The notes: a model not told the origin generated them from the letters alone. DNA of 64,000 nucleotides from Paenarthrobacter sp. A20 (GCF_024168825.1 NZ_JALJWH010000001.1:2666001-2730000), one strand, 5' to 3'; shown: positions 1 through 8,538, numbered from the stretch's first letter. Made by a program: numbers and translations.

Positions 1-536
1 CCTTGATAGGCGTTGCCAAGTTCAAGAAGGCCATGCCCTTGGTTCCCGAGGACACCATCCGGGGCATCAAGCACGATCTCGGAATTGCCAAGGAAGGCTC
101 GTCCTTCGATGAGTCGATCCTGGATCCCAACTCGCCAGCTGCCAAGGCTGCCAAAGCTGAGAAGGAAGCCGCAGCGGAGAAGGCCAAGGCCGAGAAGGCC
201 GCCAAGGAGGCTGCGAAGGAAGCGGACGCCGTCAAGGCGCCCACGGAAGCCGAGCTTCGCTCGCGCCTGAAGAAGCGCCGCGAGCACCTGACCGGGGTCC
301 GTGACGAACTTGGCGAGCAGTTGGACGTTAAGAAGCAGGGACAGGCTTTGCTGGACAGCGCCAACGGCAAGTTCCAGGAAGGCAAGGAATTCGCGGCCGC
401 GAAGCTGGCCGACATCGGAGATTCAGTGCCGGATAACCTTTCCGAACGGCTCGCTGCCCGCTGGAAGGATCTCGCGGCATTCGCGACCGCTGCCGTGGTC
501 TTCGTGGTTGCCCTGAGGAAGCTGCTGAAGAAGTAG
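1..536 (+). CDS. Holin-like/DUF3618-like membrane-associated protein, 5' end cut off by the window
   Basis: The reading frame is open to the left edge, so the N-terminus is missing. The visible first 30 residues resemble the C-terminal end of the actinobacterial phage-holin-like (DUF1469) membrane family. A long Lys/Ala/Glu-rich, probably helical segment follows (about residues 45-80). After it comes a segment starting SRLKKRREHLTGVRDELGEQ, which resembles the DUF3618 motif usually found in the neighbouring gene of holin-like operons. The protein ends with one hydrophobic helix (about residues 157-172) and a basic tail. It may be a natural fusion of the two families or a DUF3618 relative with an unusual N-terminus. 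No enzymatic role is visible; a membrane or envelope structural role is an inference. Confidence 0.6.
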   Translation, partial: LIGVAKFKKAMPLVPEDTIRGIKHDLGIAKEGSSFDESILDPNSPAAKAAKAEKEAAAEKAKAEKAAKEAAKEADAVKAPTEAELRSRLKKRREHLTGVRDELGEQLDVKKQGQALLDSANGKFQEGKEFAAAKLADIGDSVPDNLSERLAARWKDLAAFATAAVVFVVALRKLLKK

Positions 537-584
537 GCCACTATCCGAGGCAACAGAGACTGACAACGAGGAAGGGGGACACGA

Positions 585-1208
585 GTGAGATTGATCGGTG
601 CTGGTTCGCACCCTGACCGCCCTCAGGTTGACCACGACCTCATCTTCACAGTCCCCAACATCCTCACGGTCCTGCGCTTCATGGGTGTGCCGCTGTTCGT
701 CTGGCTCGTTTTGTCGGAACAGGAGTACGGTTTTGCGGTCCTGGTGCTCGTCATCATGGGCAGCACCGACTGGGTGGATGGCTACATAGCCAGGCGCTTC
801 GACCAAACCTCCAAGCTGGGCCGCATCCTGGATCCCATGGCGGACCGGGCTGCGCTCCTGGCCGTTGCCTTCACGTTGGCGATTGCCGGCGTCGTGCAGT
901 GGTGGTACCTGGCCGCGCTGTTGGTGCCCGACGCCATCCTGGCCATCGCCTCGCTGTTCTACTTCCGTAGCCACCCGGACCTTCCGGTCAGCATTATTGG
1001 AAAAGTCCGCACGGCACTGCTGCTGGTCGGCACCCCCTTGCTCGTCCTGTCCAAGCTGCCCATACCTTTCACTGAGGTGTACTTCGTGATCGCTTGGACA
1101 TTCCTGGGCATCGGGCTTCTGGGCCACTGGATCGCGGCCTACAACTATTTCTGGGCCATCTTGCGTAAGGGTAAAGAATTGAAGACCGACGACGGCGGAC
1201 ACGGCTGA
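585..1208 (+). CDS. CDP-alcohol phosphatidyltransferase family protein
   Basis: This is an integral membrane enzyme that transfers a phosphatidyl group from CDP-diacylglycerol to an alcohol, as in phosphatidylglycerophosphate or cardiolipin synthesis. The full family signature D-x2-DG-x2-AR-x8-G-x3-D-x3-D is present: Asp62, Asp65-Gly66, Ala69-Arg70, Gly79, Asp83 and Asp87. At 207 residues with several hydrophobic segments it has the normal family size. The GTG start follows a GAAGGGGGA ribosome-binding site. The stop overlaps the next gene by one base (TGATG), so the two are translationally coupled. The acceptor alcohol cannot be read from sequence; PgsA-like phosphatidylglycerophosphate synthase is the most likely assignment. 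The glycosyltransferase two genes downstream fits a lipid context. Confidence 0.88.
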   Translation: MRLIGAGSHPDRPQVDHDLIFTVPNILTVLRFMGVPLFVWLVLSEQEYGFAVLVLVIMGSTDWVDGYIARRFDQTSKLGRILDPMADRAALLAVAFTLAIAGVVQWWYLAALLVPDAILAIASLFYFRSHPDLPVSIIGKVRTALLLVGTPLLVLSKLPIPFTEVYFVIAWTFLGIGLLGHWIAAYNYFWAILRKGKELKTDDGGHG

Positions 1209-2113
1209 TGGTGTGGCTGGCGGTTTTCCTTGCGGTACTTGGCGCCTTCTTCCTGGCGATTGGCGCCCAACGGCAGGGCAGCGCGGTCAAAGCCGATACC
1301 GGCGGCCTTGCGCTCAGCTCCAACGGATTCCTGCGGCTCCTCCGTAATCCGCGCTGGATGCTCGGACTGCTGTTCCTTGCCCTCGGAATGGTCATGAACG
1401 CCATCGCTTTGGTGTCTGCGCCCCTCACCGTCGTCCAACCGATCGGCGCGATCGCGCTGGTGATCACCACGGTGGTCAACGCCAAGGACCAGGGCCTGAG
1501 CATCAACCGCGCCACCGTCGTGGCCATCAGCGCCTGTGTCACGGGGTCGGCATTGTTCGTGTTGCTGGCAGTGTTCGTCACCCAGGAGAACCACCACGTC
1601 AACGCCGAAGACGAGCTGACAATCGTTCTGCTCCTGGCCGTGGCCGTGGGAATTTTCGGGACTTTGGCCGTCATGTTCAAGCACCGGATGAGTGCTTTTG
1701 TGTACATCCTGGGAGCCGGGGTCCTCTTCGGCTTCGTGGCCGTCCTGACCCGCATTATCGGCAAGCACCTGCTAGATCCCAATGGCCTGTTCCTGCTCAA
1801 CGTCCAGTGGTACACGCTCATTGCCATTGCGGCCGCCGGGGGGCTCGGTTCCTGGTTCGTGCAGAGTGCGTACTCGGGAGGCCCGCCGGACCTCGTCATC
1901 GCCGGCCTGACCGTTATTGACCCCATGGTGGGCATCGCCATTGGGATTGTGATCCTTGGTGAGCTTCGTCCCGATGTCCACGCCGTGATGGCTATCGCCA
2001 TGGCTGCGGCGGCTACGCTTGCTATCGTGGGGGTTATTGCCCTGAGCCGGCACCATCCGGAAGTCACCAAACGCAAGAAGGACGCGAAGGCGGCTGCCAG
2101 CAAGAAGGCCTAG
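1208..2113 (+). CDS. DMT/EamA-type (NIPA-like) membrane transporter
   Basis: The 301-residue protein has about nine to ten hydrophobic segments and begins directly with a membrane helix. It ends in a Lys/Ala-rich cytoplasmic tail (residues 288-301). The pattern SAPLTVVQPIGAIALV near residue 70 and the overall fold resemble the drug/metabolite transporter superfamily, in particular the EamA and NIPA magnesium-transporter-like branch. The substrate is unknown. Its ATG overlaps the stop of the phosphatidyltransferase gene by one base, indicating one transcript. A 9-bp perfect hairpin (2170-2192) lies in the 109-base gap before the next gene. Confidence 0.8.
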   Translation: MVWLAVFLAVLGAFFLAIGAQRQGSAVKADTGGLALSSNGFLRLLRNPRWMLGLLFLALGMVMNAIALVSAPLTVVQPIGAIALVITTVVNAKDQGLSINRATVVAISACVTGSALFVLLAVFVTQENHHVNAEDELTIVLLLAVAVGIFGTLAVMFKHRMSAFVYILGAGVLFGFVAVLTRIIGKHLLDPNGLFLLNVQWYTLIAIAAAGGLGSWFVQSAYSGGPPDLVIAGLTVIDPMVGIAIGIVILGELRPDVHAVMAIAMAAAATLAIVGVIALSRHHPEVTKRKKDAKAAASKKA

Positions 2114-2222
2114 GGCAGCGCTATACCTTGCGCCGCCGCTACACGCGGACCGGCAACCCGGCGACAACGCAGCAATGCCACCAGCATTGCTGTCCGCACC
2201 GTGACCATCAGGAGTTCTCCAC

Positions 2223-3419
2223 GTGACCATTCCCGACACCAACAAGCCCCTCACGATTTTGATTGCGGCAGACACCTATCCGCCGCACGTCAATGGTGCC
2301 GCCCAGTTCGGCTACCGCCTGGCCAAGGGGATGACGGCACGTGGGCACAATGTGCATGTGTTGGCCTGCCGGCCGGACTCGGGCAAGAGCTATACGGAGT
2401 TCCGGGACGAAGCGACTGTCCACCGTCTTCGCTCGCACGGCGTCTTCACGCACGAGTACTTCCGCATCTGTTTCCCGTGGGAAATCAAGAAGGAAATCAG
2501 CCTGCTGTTCGACAAGGTCCAGCCGGACGTTGTCCACATCCAGAGCCACTACATGATTGGCGAGCACGTTCTCTACGAGGCCGTGAAGCGTGGCATCAGG
2601 ATTGTAGCCACCAACCACTTCATGCCGGAGAACCTGAATCCGTTCCTGCCGTTCCCGCAGTGGTTCAAGGACATCGTGGGCCGTATCTCCTGGAAGGACA
2701 TGGGCAAGGTCATGGGCCAGGCAGACGTGGTCACCACGCCCACGCCGCTCGCCGCCAAGGCAATGCACCAGCATGCCTTCCTTCGCAAAGTCCTGCCCCT
2801 GTCCAACGGCATCGACTCTTCCGCTTACGAGCTCCAGCCAGGGGAGACCATCGAGCCGCACAGCAACCCCACGGTCCTTTTTGCCGGACGCCTGGCCGAA
2901 GAGAAGCACGTGGACGTCCTCATTGATGCCGTGGCCAAGACTCCGCGTGCATTGAACGTGCACCTGGAAATCGTTGGCGGCGGCGAAGTCCGTCCGGCCC
3001 TCGAAGCGCAGGTAGCGAAGCTTGGGCTGGGGGATCGCGTGAAGTTCCTTGGCTTGGCCAGCGATGAAGACCTGCGTGAGGCTTACATCAAGGCCGATAT
3101 TTTCTGCATGCCCGGAACAGCTGAGCTCCAATCACTGGTGACCTTGGAAGCCATGTCCGCTTCCACCCCCGTGCTGCTGGCCAACGCCATGGCATTGCCG
3201 CATCTGGTCCGTGACGGTGAGAACGGCTACCTGTTTACGCCGAACGACAGCAACGAGCTCGCTGCCAAGATCACCCAACTGGTGGAGCTTCCCCAGGATG
3301 AGTTGGAAGCCATGGGCAAGCTGAGCCGCGAGATGGTGGAGCCGCACAGCATCAACGGCACACTCCAGACCTTCGAGGACCTCTACCGTGGAGCTTCCTA
3401 CGAGGACAAAGTAGTGTGA
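2223..3419 (+). CDS. GT4-family glycosyltransferase
   Basis: This 398-residue GT-B protein has a typical N-terminal acceptor domain (ADTYPPHVNGAAQFGYRLA near residue 15). The C-terminal nucleotide-sugar domain carries the E-x7-E motif at Glu301/Glu309, followed by a GENGYLF loop. It should transfer a sugar from an NDP- or GDP-sugar with retention. Length and sequence style match actinobacterial lipid mannosyl/glucosyltransferases such as those making glycosyl-diacylglycerols. The preceding CDP-alcohol phosphatidyltransferase supports a membrane-lipid role, but the acceptor is inference. The GTG start has a CAGGAG site 8 bases upstream. A 9-bp hairpin (CAGCAATGC/GCATTGCTG, 2170-2192) lies about 30 bases before the start. 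Confidence 0.85.
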   Translation: MTIPDTNKPLTILIAADTYPPHVNGAAQFGYRLAKGMTARGHNVHVLACRPDSGKSYTEFRDEATVHRLRSHGVFTHEYFRICFPWEIKKEISLLFDKVQPDVVHIQSHYMIGEHVLYEAVKRGIRIVATNHFMPENLNPFLPFPQWFKDIVGRISWKDMGKVMGQADVVTTPTPLAAKAMHQHAFLRKVLPLSNGIDSSAYELQPGETIEPHSNPTVLFAGRLAEEKHVDVLIDAVAKTPRALNVHLEIVGGGEVRPALEAQVAKLGLGDRVKFLGLASDEDLREAYIKADIFCMPGTAELQSLVTLEAMSASTPVLLANAMALPHLVRDGENGYLFTPNDSNELAAKITQLVELPQDELEAMGKLSREMVEPHSINGTLQTFEDLYRGASYEDKVV

Positions 3420-3420
3420 C

Positions 3421-3463
3421 CAAAGCACTCCCCGGCACCTATTAGAATTGCTGGAGTGCTTTG
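3421..3463 (+). terminator. Hairpin after the glycosyltransferase gene
   Basis: The arms CAAAGCACTCC (3421-3431) and GGAGTGCTTTG (3453-3463) pair perfectly over 11 bp around a 21-base loop, two bases after the stop codon. There is no U tract, so it would be a U-less actinobacterial-type terminator. The loop holds TTAGAAT, a possible -10 element for the downstream tRNA. Confidence 0.5.
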
Positions 3464-3503
3464 CCCGGAACAGCTGCTTTGCGGTGGCTTTCCCGGGCGT
3501 CAA

Positions 3504-3577
3504 GGGGCTATAGCTCAGCTGGTTAGAGCGCGGGACTCATAATCCTAAGGTCCTCGGTTCAAGTCCGAGTAGCCCTA
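3504..3577 (+). tRNA. tRNA with CAU anticodon (elongator Met, or Ile2 with lysidine)
   Basis: A complete cloverleaf can be drawn. The acceptor arm GGGGCTA pairs with TAGCCCT (one G-U), the D arm is GCTC/GAGC and the T arm is CTCGG/CCGAG with loop TTCAAGT. The anticodon CAT is at 3538-3540. The discriminator is A3577 and CCA is not encoded. The anticodon stem has a C27-A43 mismatch and a G28-U42 wobble. It is not an initiator: the anticodon stem lacks the run of three G-C pairs and the acceptor is paired at position 1-72. Elongator Met and the lysidine-modified Ile2 tRNA share this anticodon. The GGGGCTATAGCTCAG acceptor and D region is compatible with Ile2, so the amino acid is left open. Confidence 0.92.
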
Positions 3578-3589
3578 CACATTTCACGG

Positions 3590-3632
3590 GAGCCGTGGCC
3601 GACGATTCATGTTCGTCGGCCACGGCTCTTTT
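3590..3632 (+). terminator. Rho-independent terminator of the tRNA
   Basis: A perfect 16-bp stem (GAGCCGTGGCCGACGA, 3590-3605, against 3613-3628) with a 7-base loop is followed by TTTT. It starts 12 bases after the tRNA 3' end and is one of the strongest terminators in the window. Confidence 0.92.
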
Positions 3633-3655
3633 GTGTTCCCACCATGGTGCGGTAT

Positions 3656-3671
3656 GTTACTCATCAGTAAC
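3656..3671. promoter_or_regulatory. Perfect palindrome GTTACTCATCAGTAAC, candidate TetR-type operator
   Basis: Six-base perfect arms (GTTACT/AGTAAC) surround a 4-base spacer, 40 bases upstream of the acyl-CoA dehydrogenase start. The layout GTTA-N8-TAAC is the same as two sites in front of the accD1 operon at 29 kb, next to a TetR gene. A common regulator is inferred. Confidence 0.6.
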
Positions 3672-3711
3672 TTAGTCTTGGTCGCAGGTGACCACCCTTG
3701 AAGGAGCGAGC

Positions 3712-4902
3712 ATGTCCAACGCTGCATTCGACGCCACTACCCTTCCCTATGCCGATGGTGATTTCTATGCCTTTGAGCAGATGCTGACAGGCAAGGAGCA
3801 GGATCGCCTGGCTGAAGTCCGCGAATTCCTGGCCCGCGAGGTCAAGCCCATTGCAGTGGACTGCTGGAACCGCGGTGAATTTCCCATGGATCTCATTCCC
3901 AAGCTGGGCGAACTGGACCTCGTTAGCCCAGTGCGCCGCCAGGGCTACTCCAATCTGTTCGCGGGCATGCTCCACGCGGAGGTCACCAGGGCGGATGCGT
4001 CCATTGCGACGTTCATGGGTGTCCACGACGGGCTCTTCACGGGGTCCATCGAGGCGCTGGCTTCACAAGAGCAGAAGGACGCGTGGCTGCCGGACATCTA
4101 CGCCCTGAAAAAGATCGGCGCCTTCGGGCTGACAGAGCCCCTTGGCGGCTCCGATGTTGCAGGTGGCACCCGCACCACGGCAAAGCGTGACGGTGGACAT
4201 TGGATCCTCAACGGCGCCAAGCGTTGGATCGGCAACGCTACCTTCTCCGACTGGGTAGTCATCTATGCCAAGGATGTGGCCGACAACCAGGTCAAGGCGT
4301 TCCTGGTGGATACTACGCTGCCGGGTTACTCGGCCACCAAGATCGAGAACAAGATCTCCCTGCGCACGGTCCAGAACGCGGACATCATCCTGGACAACGT
4401 AGTGGTTCCTGACTTCTTCAAGTTGGAAAATGGGAACAGCTTCCGCGATACAAACAAGGTCCTCAAGGTGACCCGTTTGGCTGTCGCCTGGCAGGCCGTG
4501 GGACTTCAGATGGCGGCCTTCGACGTCGCCCGCAGCTATGCCGTGGAGCGCCAGCAGTTCGGTCGGCCGTTGGCAGCCTTCCAGCTGGTGCAGAACCAGT
4601 TGGTGCAAATCCTCGGCAACACCGTGGCATCCATGGGCATGATGGTCCGCTTGGCCCAGCTTGAAGATGCCGGCGTTGCCAAGGATGAGCAATCTGCACT
4701 GGCCAAGGCGTTCACCACTGCCCGCATGCGTGAAAGCGTCGCCCTGGGCCGCAGCATCCTGGGCGGAAACGGCATTGTCACCGATTACGGCATGGCGAAA
4801 ATCTTCTCCGACGCAGAGGCGATCTACTCCTACGAGGGCACGCACGAAATCAATACCCTGGTCACCGGCCGCGCCATTACGGGAGTTTCGGCCATCGTCT
4901 AA
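3712..4902 (+). CDS. Acyl-CoA dehydrogenase, glutaryl-CoA dehydrogenase-like
   Basis: This is an FAD-dependent acyl-CoA dehydrogenase of 396 residues that oxidises an acyl-CoA at the alpha-beta bond and passes electrons to ETF. The substrate/FAD segment FGLTEPLGGSDVAGGT is present. The C-terminal YEGTHEINTL carries the probable catalytic base Glu375, followed by GRAITG. This ending is typical of glutaryl-CoA dehydrogenases and plant short-chain oxidases rather than classical medium-chain enzymes. ATG at 3712 was chosen because AAGGAG lies 5 bases upstream; an upstream in-frame GTG at 3688 has no such site. It is monocistronic. A GTTA-N8-TAAC palindrome (3656-3671) in the promoter region suggests control by the TetR protein encoded at 28.4 kb. 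The exact substrate is uncertain. Confidence 0.88.
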   Translation: MSNAAFDATTLPYADGDFYAFEQMLTGKEQDRLAEVREFLAREVKPIAVDCWNRGEFPMDLIPKLGELDLVSPVRRQGYSNLFAGMLHAEVTRADASIATFMGVHDGLFTGSIEALASQEQKDAWLPDIYALKKIGAFGLTEPLGGSDVAGGTRTTAKRDGGHWILNGAKRWIGNATFSDWVVIYAKDVADNQVKAFLVDTTLPGYSATKIENKISLRTVQNADIILDNVVVPDFFKLENGNSFRDTNKVLKVTRLAVAWQAVGLQMAAFDVARSYAVERQQFGRPLAAFQLVQNQLVQILGNTVASMGMMVRLAQLEDAGVAKDEQSALAKAFTTARMRESVALGRSILGGNGIVTDYGMAKIFSDAEAIYSYEGTHEINTLVTGRAITGVSAIV

Positions 4903-4928
4903 GGGCCAAATGATGTGGTGGCGTGAAC

Positions 4929-5429
4929 TCAGTCAAGGGGAAGCAAGATGGAGGGCCGCATGTCCTCCACGAAGCCCAGGGGATTGACGTAGTCGTCGCC
5001 CCGCCGCACACCCCAATGCAGGCAGGTTGTACTGCCGCAATGACCGGGGCCGGGCTCCAGGGTCCCGATGACCTGGCCTTTGACGACAGCATCTCCTTGC
5101 TTCAGCCCGCTGGCCACCGGCTCAAAACTGCTCCTCAAACCGTTGCCCTGATCGATCGTGATCACTGCTCGATCAACCACGATGCCGGAAAAGGTCACCA
5201 CCCCGTCCGACGGCGCGGTGACGGGGCCGCCGTCGGACGCTGGTCCTATGTCCACGCCGCGGTGTCCACTGAGCCACGGCTTGTCCGGCGGGCCGAACGT
5301 CCGCAGGACGGAGGGCTTGGGGGAGAGCGGCCAGCTCCACCGCGGGTCCGCCCGCGACGGGGCGCCTGCCGTGCCCGCAAGAGCGGCGGCAACAACAATA
5401 GTGGCAATCGGGATCTTCAAAAGGGCCAT
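4929..5429 (-). CDS. Secreted M23-family (LytM-type) metallopeptidase
   Basis: This 166-residue protein has an N-terminal signal-peptide-like hydrophobic stretch (residues 3-25, ending near APSRA). A single compact M23/LytM domain follows. The metal-binding HxxxD motif is seen as HRGVD near residue 59, and the HxH-type region reads CLHWGVR near the C-terminus. Such enzymes cut peptide cross-links in peptidoglycan, or act as non-catalytic activators. Only the second His of the usual H-x-H is clear here (L-H-W), so activity should be treated with some caution. Two further cysteines flank the motif (CGSTTC) and could form a disulfide after export. It converges on the acyl-CoA dehydrogenase gene. 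Confidence 0.85.
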   Translation of the reverse strand: MALLKIPIATIVVAAALAGTAGAPSRADPRWSWPLSPKPSVLRTFGPPDKPWLSGHRGVDIGPASDGGPVTAPSDGVVTFSGIVVDRAVITIDQGNGLRSSFEPVASGLKQGDAVVKGQVIGTLEPGPGHCGSTTCLHWGVRRGDDYVNPLGFVEDMRPSILLPLD

Positions 5430-5838
5430 GGAAGCAGCCTTCCCGGAAGGCCGGGTCGGAGCGATCCCCGGACTTCCTTATGTGGACAACCGCTTGTCGT
5501 GCGCGGTCAAACCGGTGGGGTCGCTGTAGTACACTTGGTGGAGCAGTTTGCTGTGCCCTCAAGCTTGTTCAGGAACATGTCTCATTCAGATATGTGGGGG
5601 TCCCAGGCTGACTACGCGTATCCAGCCCTCCACCAGTAAAAGCCTCTTGGCTTGATGCTGCGGAGGATTGTGCCTCTTGCGGTCCGGCTGAGCCCATGGC
5701 TCCATGCCGGATGAGAAGCGCAATGGATGCCAGGAGCCGCGCCCGTCCGGGCAAAGGCTAAACAACCGTCAACTATTGGCAGGGTAAGAGCAGCCCCATG
5801 GGCTCTCTCATGAATGACCTGCCGGAAGGAGCGTCGGC
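5430..5838 (+). other. 409-base gene-free region: promoter/leader of rpsB
   Basis: No convincing full gene lies here. Possible elements are a short reading frame with its own GGAGGA site (GTG at 5670, 14 codons, MPLAVRLSPWLHAG) and a small stem AGCCC/GGGCT (5792-5804). A start-site hairpin is also present: TGCCG (5820-5824) pairs with CGGCA (5835-5839). That places the GAAGGAG ribosome-binding site in the loop and the A of the rpsB start codon in the stem. No clean -35/-10 pair could be fixed. The structures are consistent with a regulated ribosomal-protein leader. Confidence 0.45.
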
Positions 5839-6723
5839 ATGCCCGTCGTAACTATGCGCCAGCTGCTTGACAGCGGCGTCCACTTTGGACACCAGACCCG
5901 TCGTTGGAACCCGAAGATGAAGCGCTTCATCTTCACGGAGCGCAACGGCATCTACATCATTGACCTCCAGCAGTCGCTGTCCTACATCGACCGCGCCTAC
6001 GAGTTCGTCAAGGCTACTGTCGCCCACGGCGGCACCGTCCTGTTCGTCGGCACCAAGAAGCAGGCTCAGGAAGCAATTGCCGAGCAGGCTACCCGTGTTG
6101 GCCAGCCGTACGTCAACCAGCGTTGGTTGGGCGGTATGCTCACCAACTTCCAGACCGTCGCCAAGCGTATCCAGCGCATGAAGGAACTCGAAGAGATCAA
6201 CTTCGACGACGTCGCGGGCTCGGCATACACCAAGAAGGAGCTCCTGCTCCTCAAGCGCGAACTCACCAAGCTTGAGTCCAACCTCGGTGGTATCCGCAAC
6301 CTGACCAAGGCTCCCTCGGTTCTGTGGGTTGTTGACACCAAGAAGGAACACCTTGCTGTTGACGAAGCCAAGAAGCTGAACATCCCGGTTGTTGCCATCC
6401 TCGACACCAACTGCGATCCGGACGAAGTTGACTTCCCGATCCCGGGTAACGACGACGCCATCCGCTCCGTCAACCTGCTCACCCGCGTTGTTGCCGACGC
6501 CGTAGCTGAGGGCCTCATCGCCCGTAACCAGCGCGCAACCGGCACCACCGAAGCTCCGGAAGAGCCGCTGGCCGAGTGGGAGCGCGAGCTCCTCGAAGGC
6601 AGCAAGGCCGAAGAAGCAGCGGCAACCGAGGCTCCGGCAGCAGAAGCTCCCGCAGCTGAGGCTCCCGCAGCTGAGGCTCCCGAAGCAGCTGAAGCTGCAG
6701 CCGGCGAAGCTGAAGCCAAGTAA
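5839..6723 (+). CDS. rpsB: 30S ribosomal protein S2
   Basis: S2 is a primary component of the small subunit body and interacts with S1 and the mRNA exit region. The N-terminus [20 protein letters not shown] and segments such as [14 protein letters not shown] are diagnostic. The core ends near residue 245 and is followed by a low-complexity Ala/Glu/Pro tail to residue 294, an extension common in Actinobacteria. GGAAGGAG lies 8 bases before the ATG. It is the first gene of the rpsB-tsf pair, with a long hairpin between the two. Confidence 0.98.
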   Translation: MPVVTMRQLLDSGVHFGHQTRRWNPKMKRFIFTERNGIYIIDLQQSLSYIDRAYEFVKATVAHGGTVLFVGTKKQAQEAIAEQATRVGQPYVNQRWLGGMLTNFQTVAKRIQRMKELEEINFDDVAGSAYTKKELLLLKRELTKLESNLGGIRNLTKAPSVLWVVDTKKEHLAVDEAKKLNIPVVAILDTNCDPDEVDFPIPGNDDAIRSVNLLTRVVADAVAEGLIARNQRATGTTEAPEEPLAEWERELLEGSKAEEAAATEAPAAEAPAAEAPAAEAPEAAEAAAGEAEAK

Positions 6724-6763
6724 ATCTGGACCTTCCCTGATGCCGAAACGGCGTCGGGGGCAA

Positions 6764-6806
6764 CTGACAGGATGGCGGCTCACACGGTGGGCTGCCGTCC
6801 TGTCAG
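6764..6806 (+). promoter_or_regulatory. 13-bp hairpin between rpsB and tsf
   Basis: CTGACAGGATGGC (6764-6776) pairs with GCCGTCCTGTCAG (6794-6806), with a single G-U pair. There is no U tract. It could be an intercistronic attenuator or RNA-processing/stability element setting the S2:EF-Ts ratio. Confidence 0.55.
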
Positions 6807-6843
6807 TCCGTAATCACACAAATTTCTAGACAGAGGGGTTCAC

Positions 6844-7680
6844 ATGGCGAACTACACTGCTGCTGACATCAAGGCCCTGCGCGAGCGCACCGGCGCCGGC
6901 ATGATGGACGTCAAGAAGGCTCTTGACGAAGCCAACGGTGACGCTGAGAAGGCCATCGAGATCATCCGCATCAAGGGCCTCAAGGGTGCTACCAAGCGCG
7001 AAGGCCGCTCGACTGCTGAGGGCCTGGTTGCTGCCAAGGTCAACGGCGGCGTTGGCGTAATGATCGAGGTCAACTGCGAAACTGACTTCGTTGCCAAGGC
7101 TGACAAGTTCATCCAGCTGGCCGACAAGGTCCTCAACGTCGCAGTCGAGTCCGGCGCAGCCGACCTCGAGACCCTGCTGGCCACCGAGGTCGACGGCAAG
7201 CCGTTGTCCGAGGTCGTCGTCGAAGAGGGCGCTGTCCTCGGCGAAAAGGTTGTTGTCCGCCGTATCTCCCGCGTTGAGGGCACCACGGTTGACGCTTACC
7301 TGCACAAGACGTCCAAGGACCTCCCGGCCCAGGTCGGCGTCCTGTTCGCTGTTGACGGTGAAGGCGAAGCCGCTGCCACCGCCGCACACGACATCGCTGT
7401 CCACGTTGCAGCCATGGCTCCGAACTACCTGACCCGCGAAGACGTCCCGGCCGAACTGGTCGAGTCCGAGCGCCGCATCGCCGAAGAGACCGCCAAGGCT
7501 GAAGGCAAGCCGGAAGCTGCTCTTTCGAAGATCGTTGAAGGCCGCGTGACGGGCTTCTACAAGGGTGAAGTTCTGGTTGACCAGGCATTCGCCAAGGATT
7601 CCAAGAAGACCGTTGCACAGGTCCTCGAAGAAGCCGGCGTCAAGGCAACCGCAGTAACCCGTTTCCGCGTCGGAAACTAG
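6844..7680 (+). CDS. tsf: Translation elongation factor Ts
   Basis: EF-Ts exchanges GDP for GTP on EF-Tu. The N-terminal UBA-like domain reads ADIKALRERTGAGMMDVKKA. The central signature EVNCETDFVAKADKF, which contains the EF-Tu-contacting TDFV loop, is intact. The 278-residue length is normal. GAGGGG precedes the ATG. Codon usage is strongly biased toward C-ending codons, as expected for a highly expressed gene. It lies 120 bases after rpsB and is followed by a strong terminator. Confidence 0.98.
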   Translation: MANYTAADIKALRERTGAGMMDVKKALDEANGDAEKAIEIIRIKGLKGATKREGRSTAEGLVAAKVNGGVGVMIEVNCETDFVAKADKFIQLADKVLNVAVESGAADLETLLATEVDGKPLSEVVVEEGAVLGEKVVVRRISRVEGTTVDAYLHKTSKDLPAQVGVLFAVDGEGEAAATAAHDIAVHVAAMAPNYLTREDVPAELVESERRIAEETAKAEGKPEAALSKIVEGRVTGFYKGEVLVDQAFAKDSKKTVAQVLEEAGVKATAVTRFRVGN

Positions 7681-7689
7681 TAATTCATG

Positions 7690-7724
7690 AAAAGGGGTGG
7701 TCACTTCGGTGGCCGCCCCTTTTT
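7690..7724 (+). terminator. Rho-independent terminator after tsf
   Basis: AAAAGGGGTGGTCAC pairs with GTGGCCGCCCCTTTT through a stable TTCG tetraloop, with two G-U pairs, and runs into TTTTT. It separates rpsB-tsf from pyrH. Confidence 0.93.
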
Positions 7725-7800
7725 CATGCATCCGTCCGGGTAGTACCTGCGCGGACGCACAGCACGATAATCTAGCCAGAGTCCACCAACGGGAGGCACC

Positions 7801-8538
7801 ATGGAAACCGTCAACACTGCAATCCAGCCCGAGAAGACCCGCCGTCGTGTACTTCTGAAACTTTCCGGCGAGGTCATCGGCGGAGGAAAGCTCGGCGTCG
7901 ATCCTGAGACTGTCCGGGCCATCGCCAAGCAGATCGCCGCAGCTGTCTCCGATGTCGAGGTAGCCATCGTCGTCGGTGGCGGCAACTTCTTCCGCGGAGC
8001 CGAGCTCTCCCAGAGCGGCATGGACCGTTCCCGCGCCGACTACATGGGCATGCTGGGCACAGTCATGAACTGCCTCGCACTGCAGGACTTCCTGGAGCAG
8101 GCAGGCGTTGAAACCCGCGTCCAGAGCGCCATCACCATGGGCCAGGTCGCAGAGGCCTACATTCCCCGCCGTGCCATCCGCCACATGGAAAAGGGCCGCG
8201 TGGTCATCTTCGGTGCCGGTGCCGGCCTGCCGTATTTCTCCACCGATACCGTGGCGGCACAGCGGGCACTCGAAGTACATGCCGATGTGGTCCTGATGGC
8301 CAAGAGCGGTGTGGACGGCGTCTACACCGCGGACCCCAAGAAGGATCCGGCCGCTGAAAAGCTCGATGTCCTCAGCTACGACGACGCCCTGCGCCGCGAC
8401 ATCCGGGTCATGGACCAGACGGCCATGACCATGTGCAAGGACAACAAACTCTCCATGGTGGTCTTCGGCATGGAAGGCGAGGGCAACGTTACCCGTGCCA
8501 TCCTCGGCGAAACGCTGGGAACCCTGGTTACTCCCTAG
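7801..8538 (+). CDS. pyrH: UMP kinase
   Basis: This hexameric amino-acid-kinase-fold enzyme phosphorylates UMP to UDP. Diagnostic segments are [20 protein letters not shown] near residue 60, [12 protein letters not shown], and the ATP-site segment [16 protein letters not shown]. The 245-residue length is typical. A GGGAGG site sits 4 bases before the ATG. GATAATCT about 30 bases upstream may be a -10 box. It precedes frr, the usual bacterial order. Confidence 0.97.
   Translation: METVNTAIQPEKTRRRVLLKLSGEVIGGGKLGVDPETVRAIAKQIAAAVSDVEVAIVVGGGNFFRGAELSQSGMDRSRADYMGMLGTVMNCLALQDFLEQAGVETRVQSAITMGQVAEAYIPRRAIRHMEKGRVVIFGAGAGLPYFSTDTVAAQRALEVHADVVLMAKSGVDGVYTADPKKDPAAEKLDVLSYDDALRRDIRVMDQTAMTMCKDNKLSMVVFGMEGEGNVTRAILGETLGTLVTP

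Noticed and set aside
5569..5754. 61-codon minus-strand frame in the rpsB upstream region
   Set aside because: No ribosome-binding site, composition unlike a protein, and it opposes the leader structures of rpsB.
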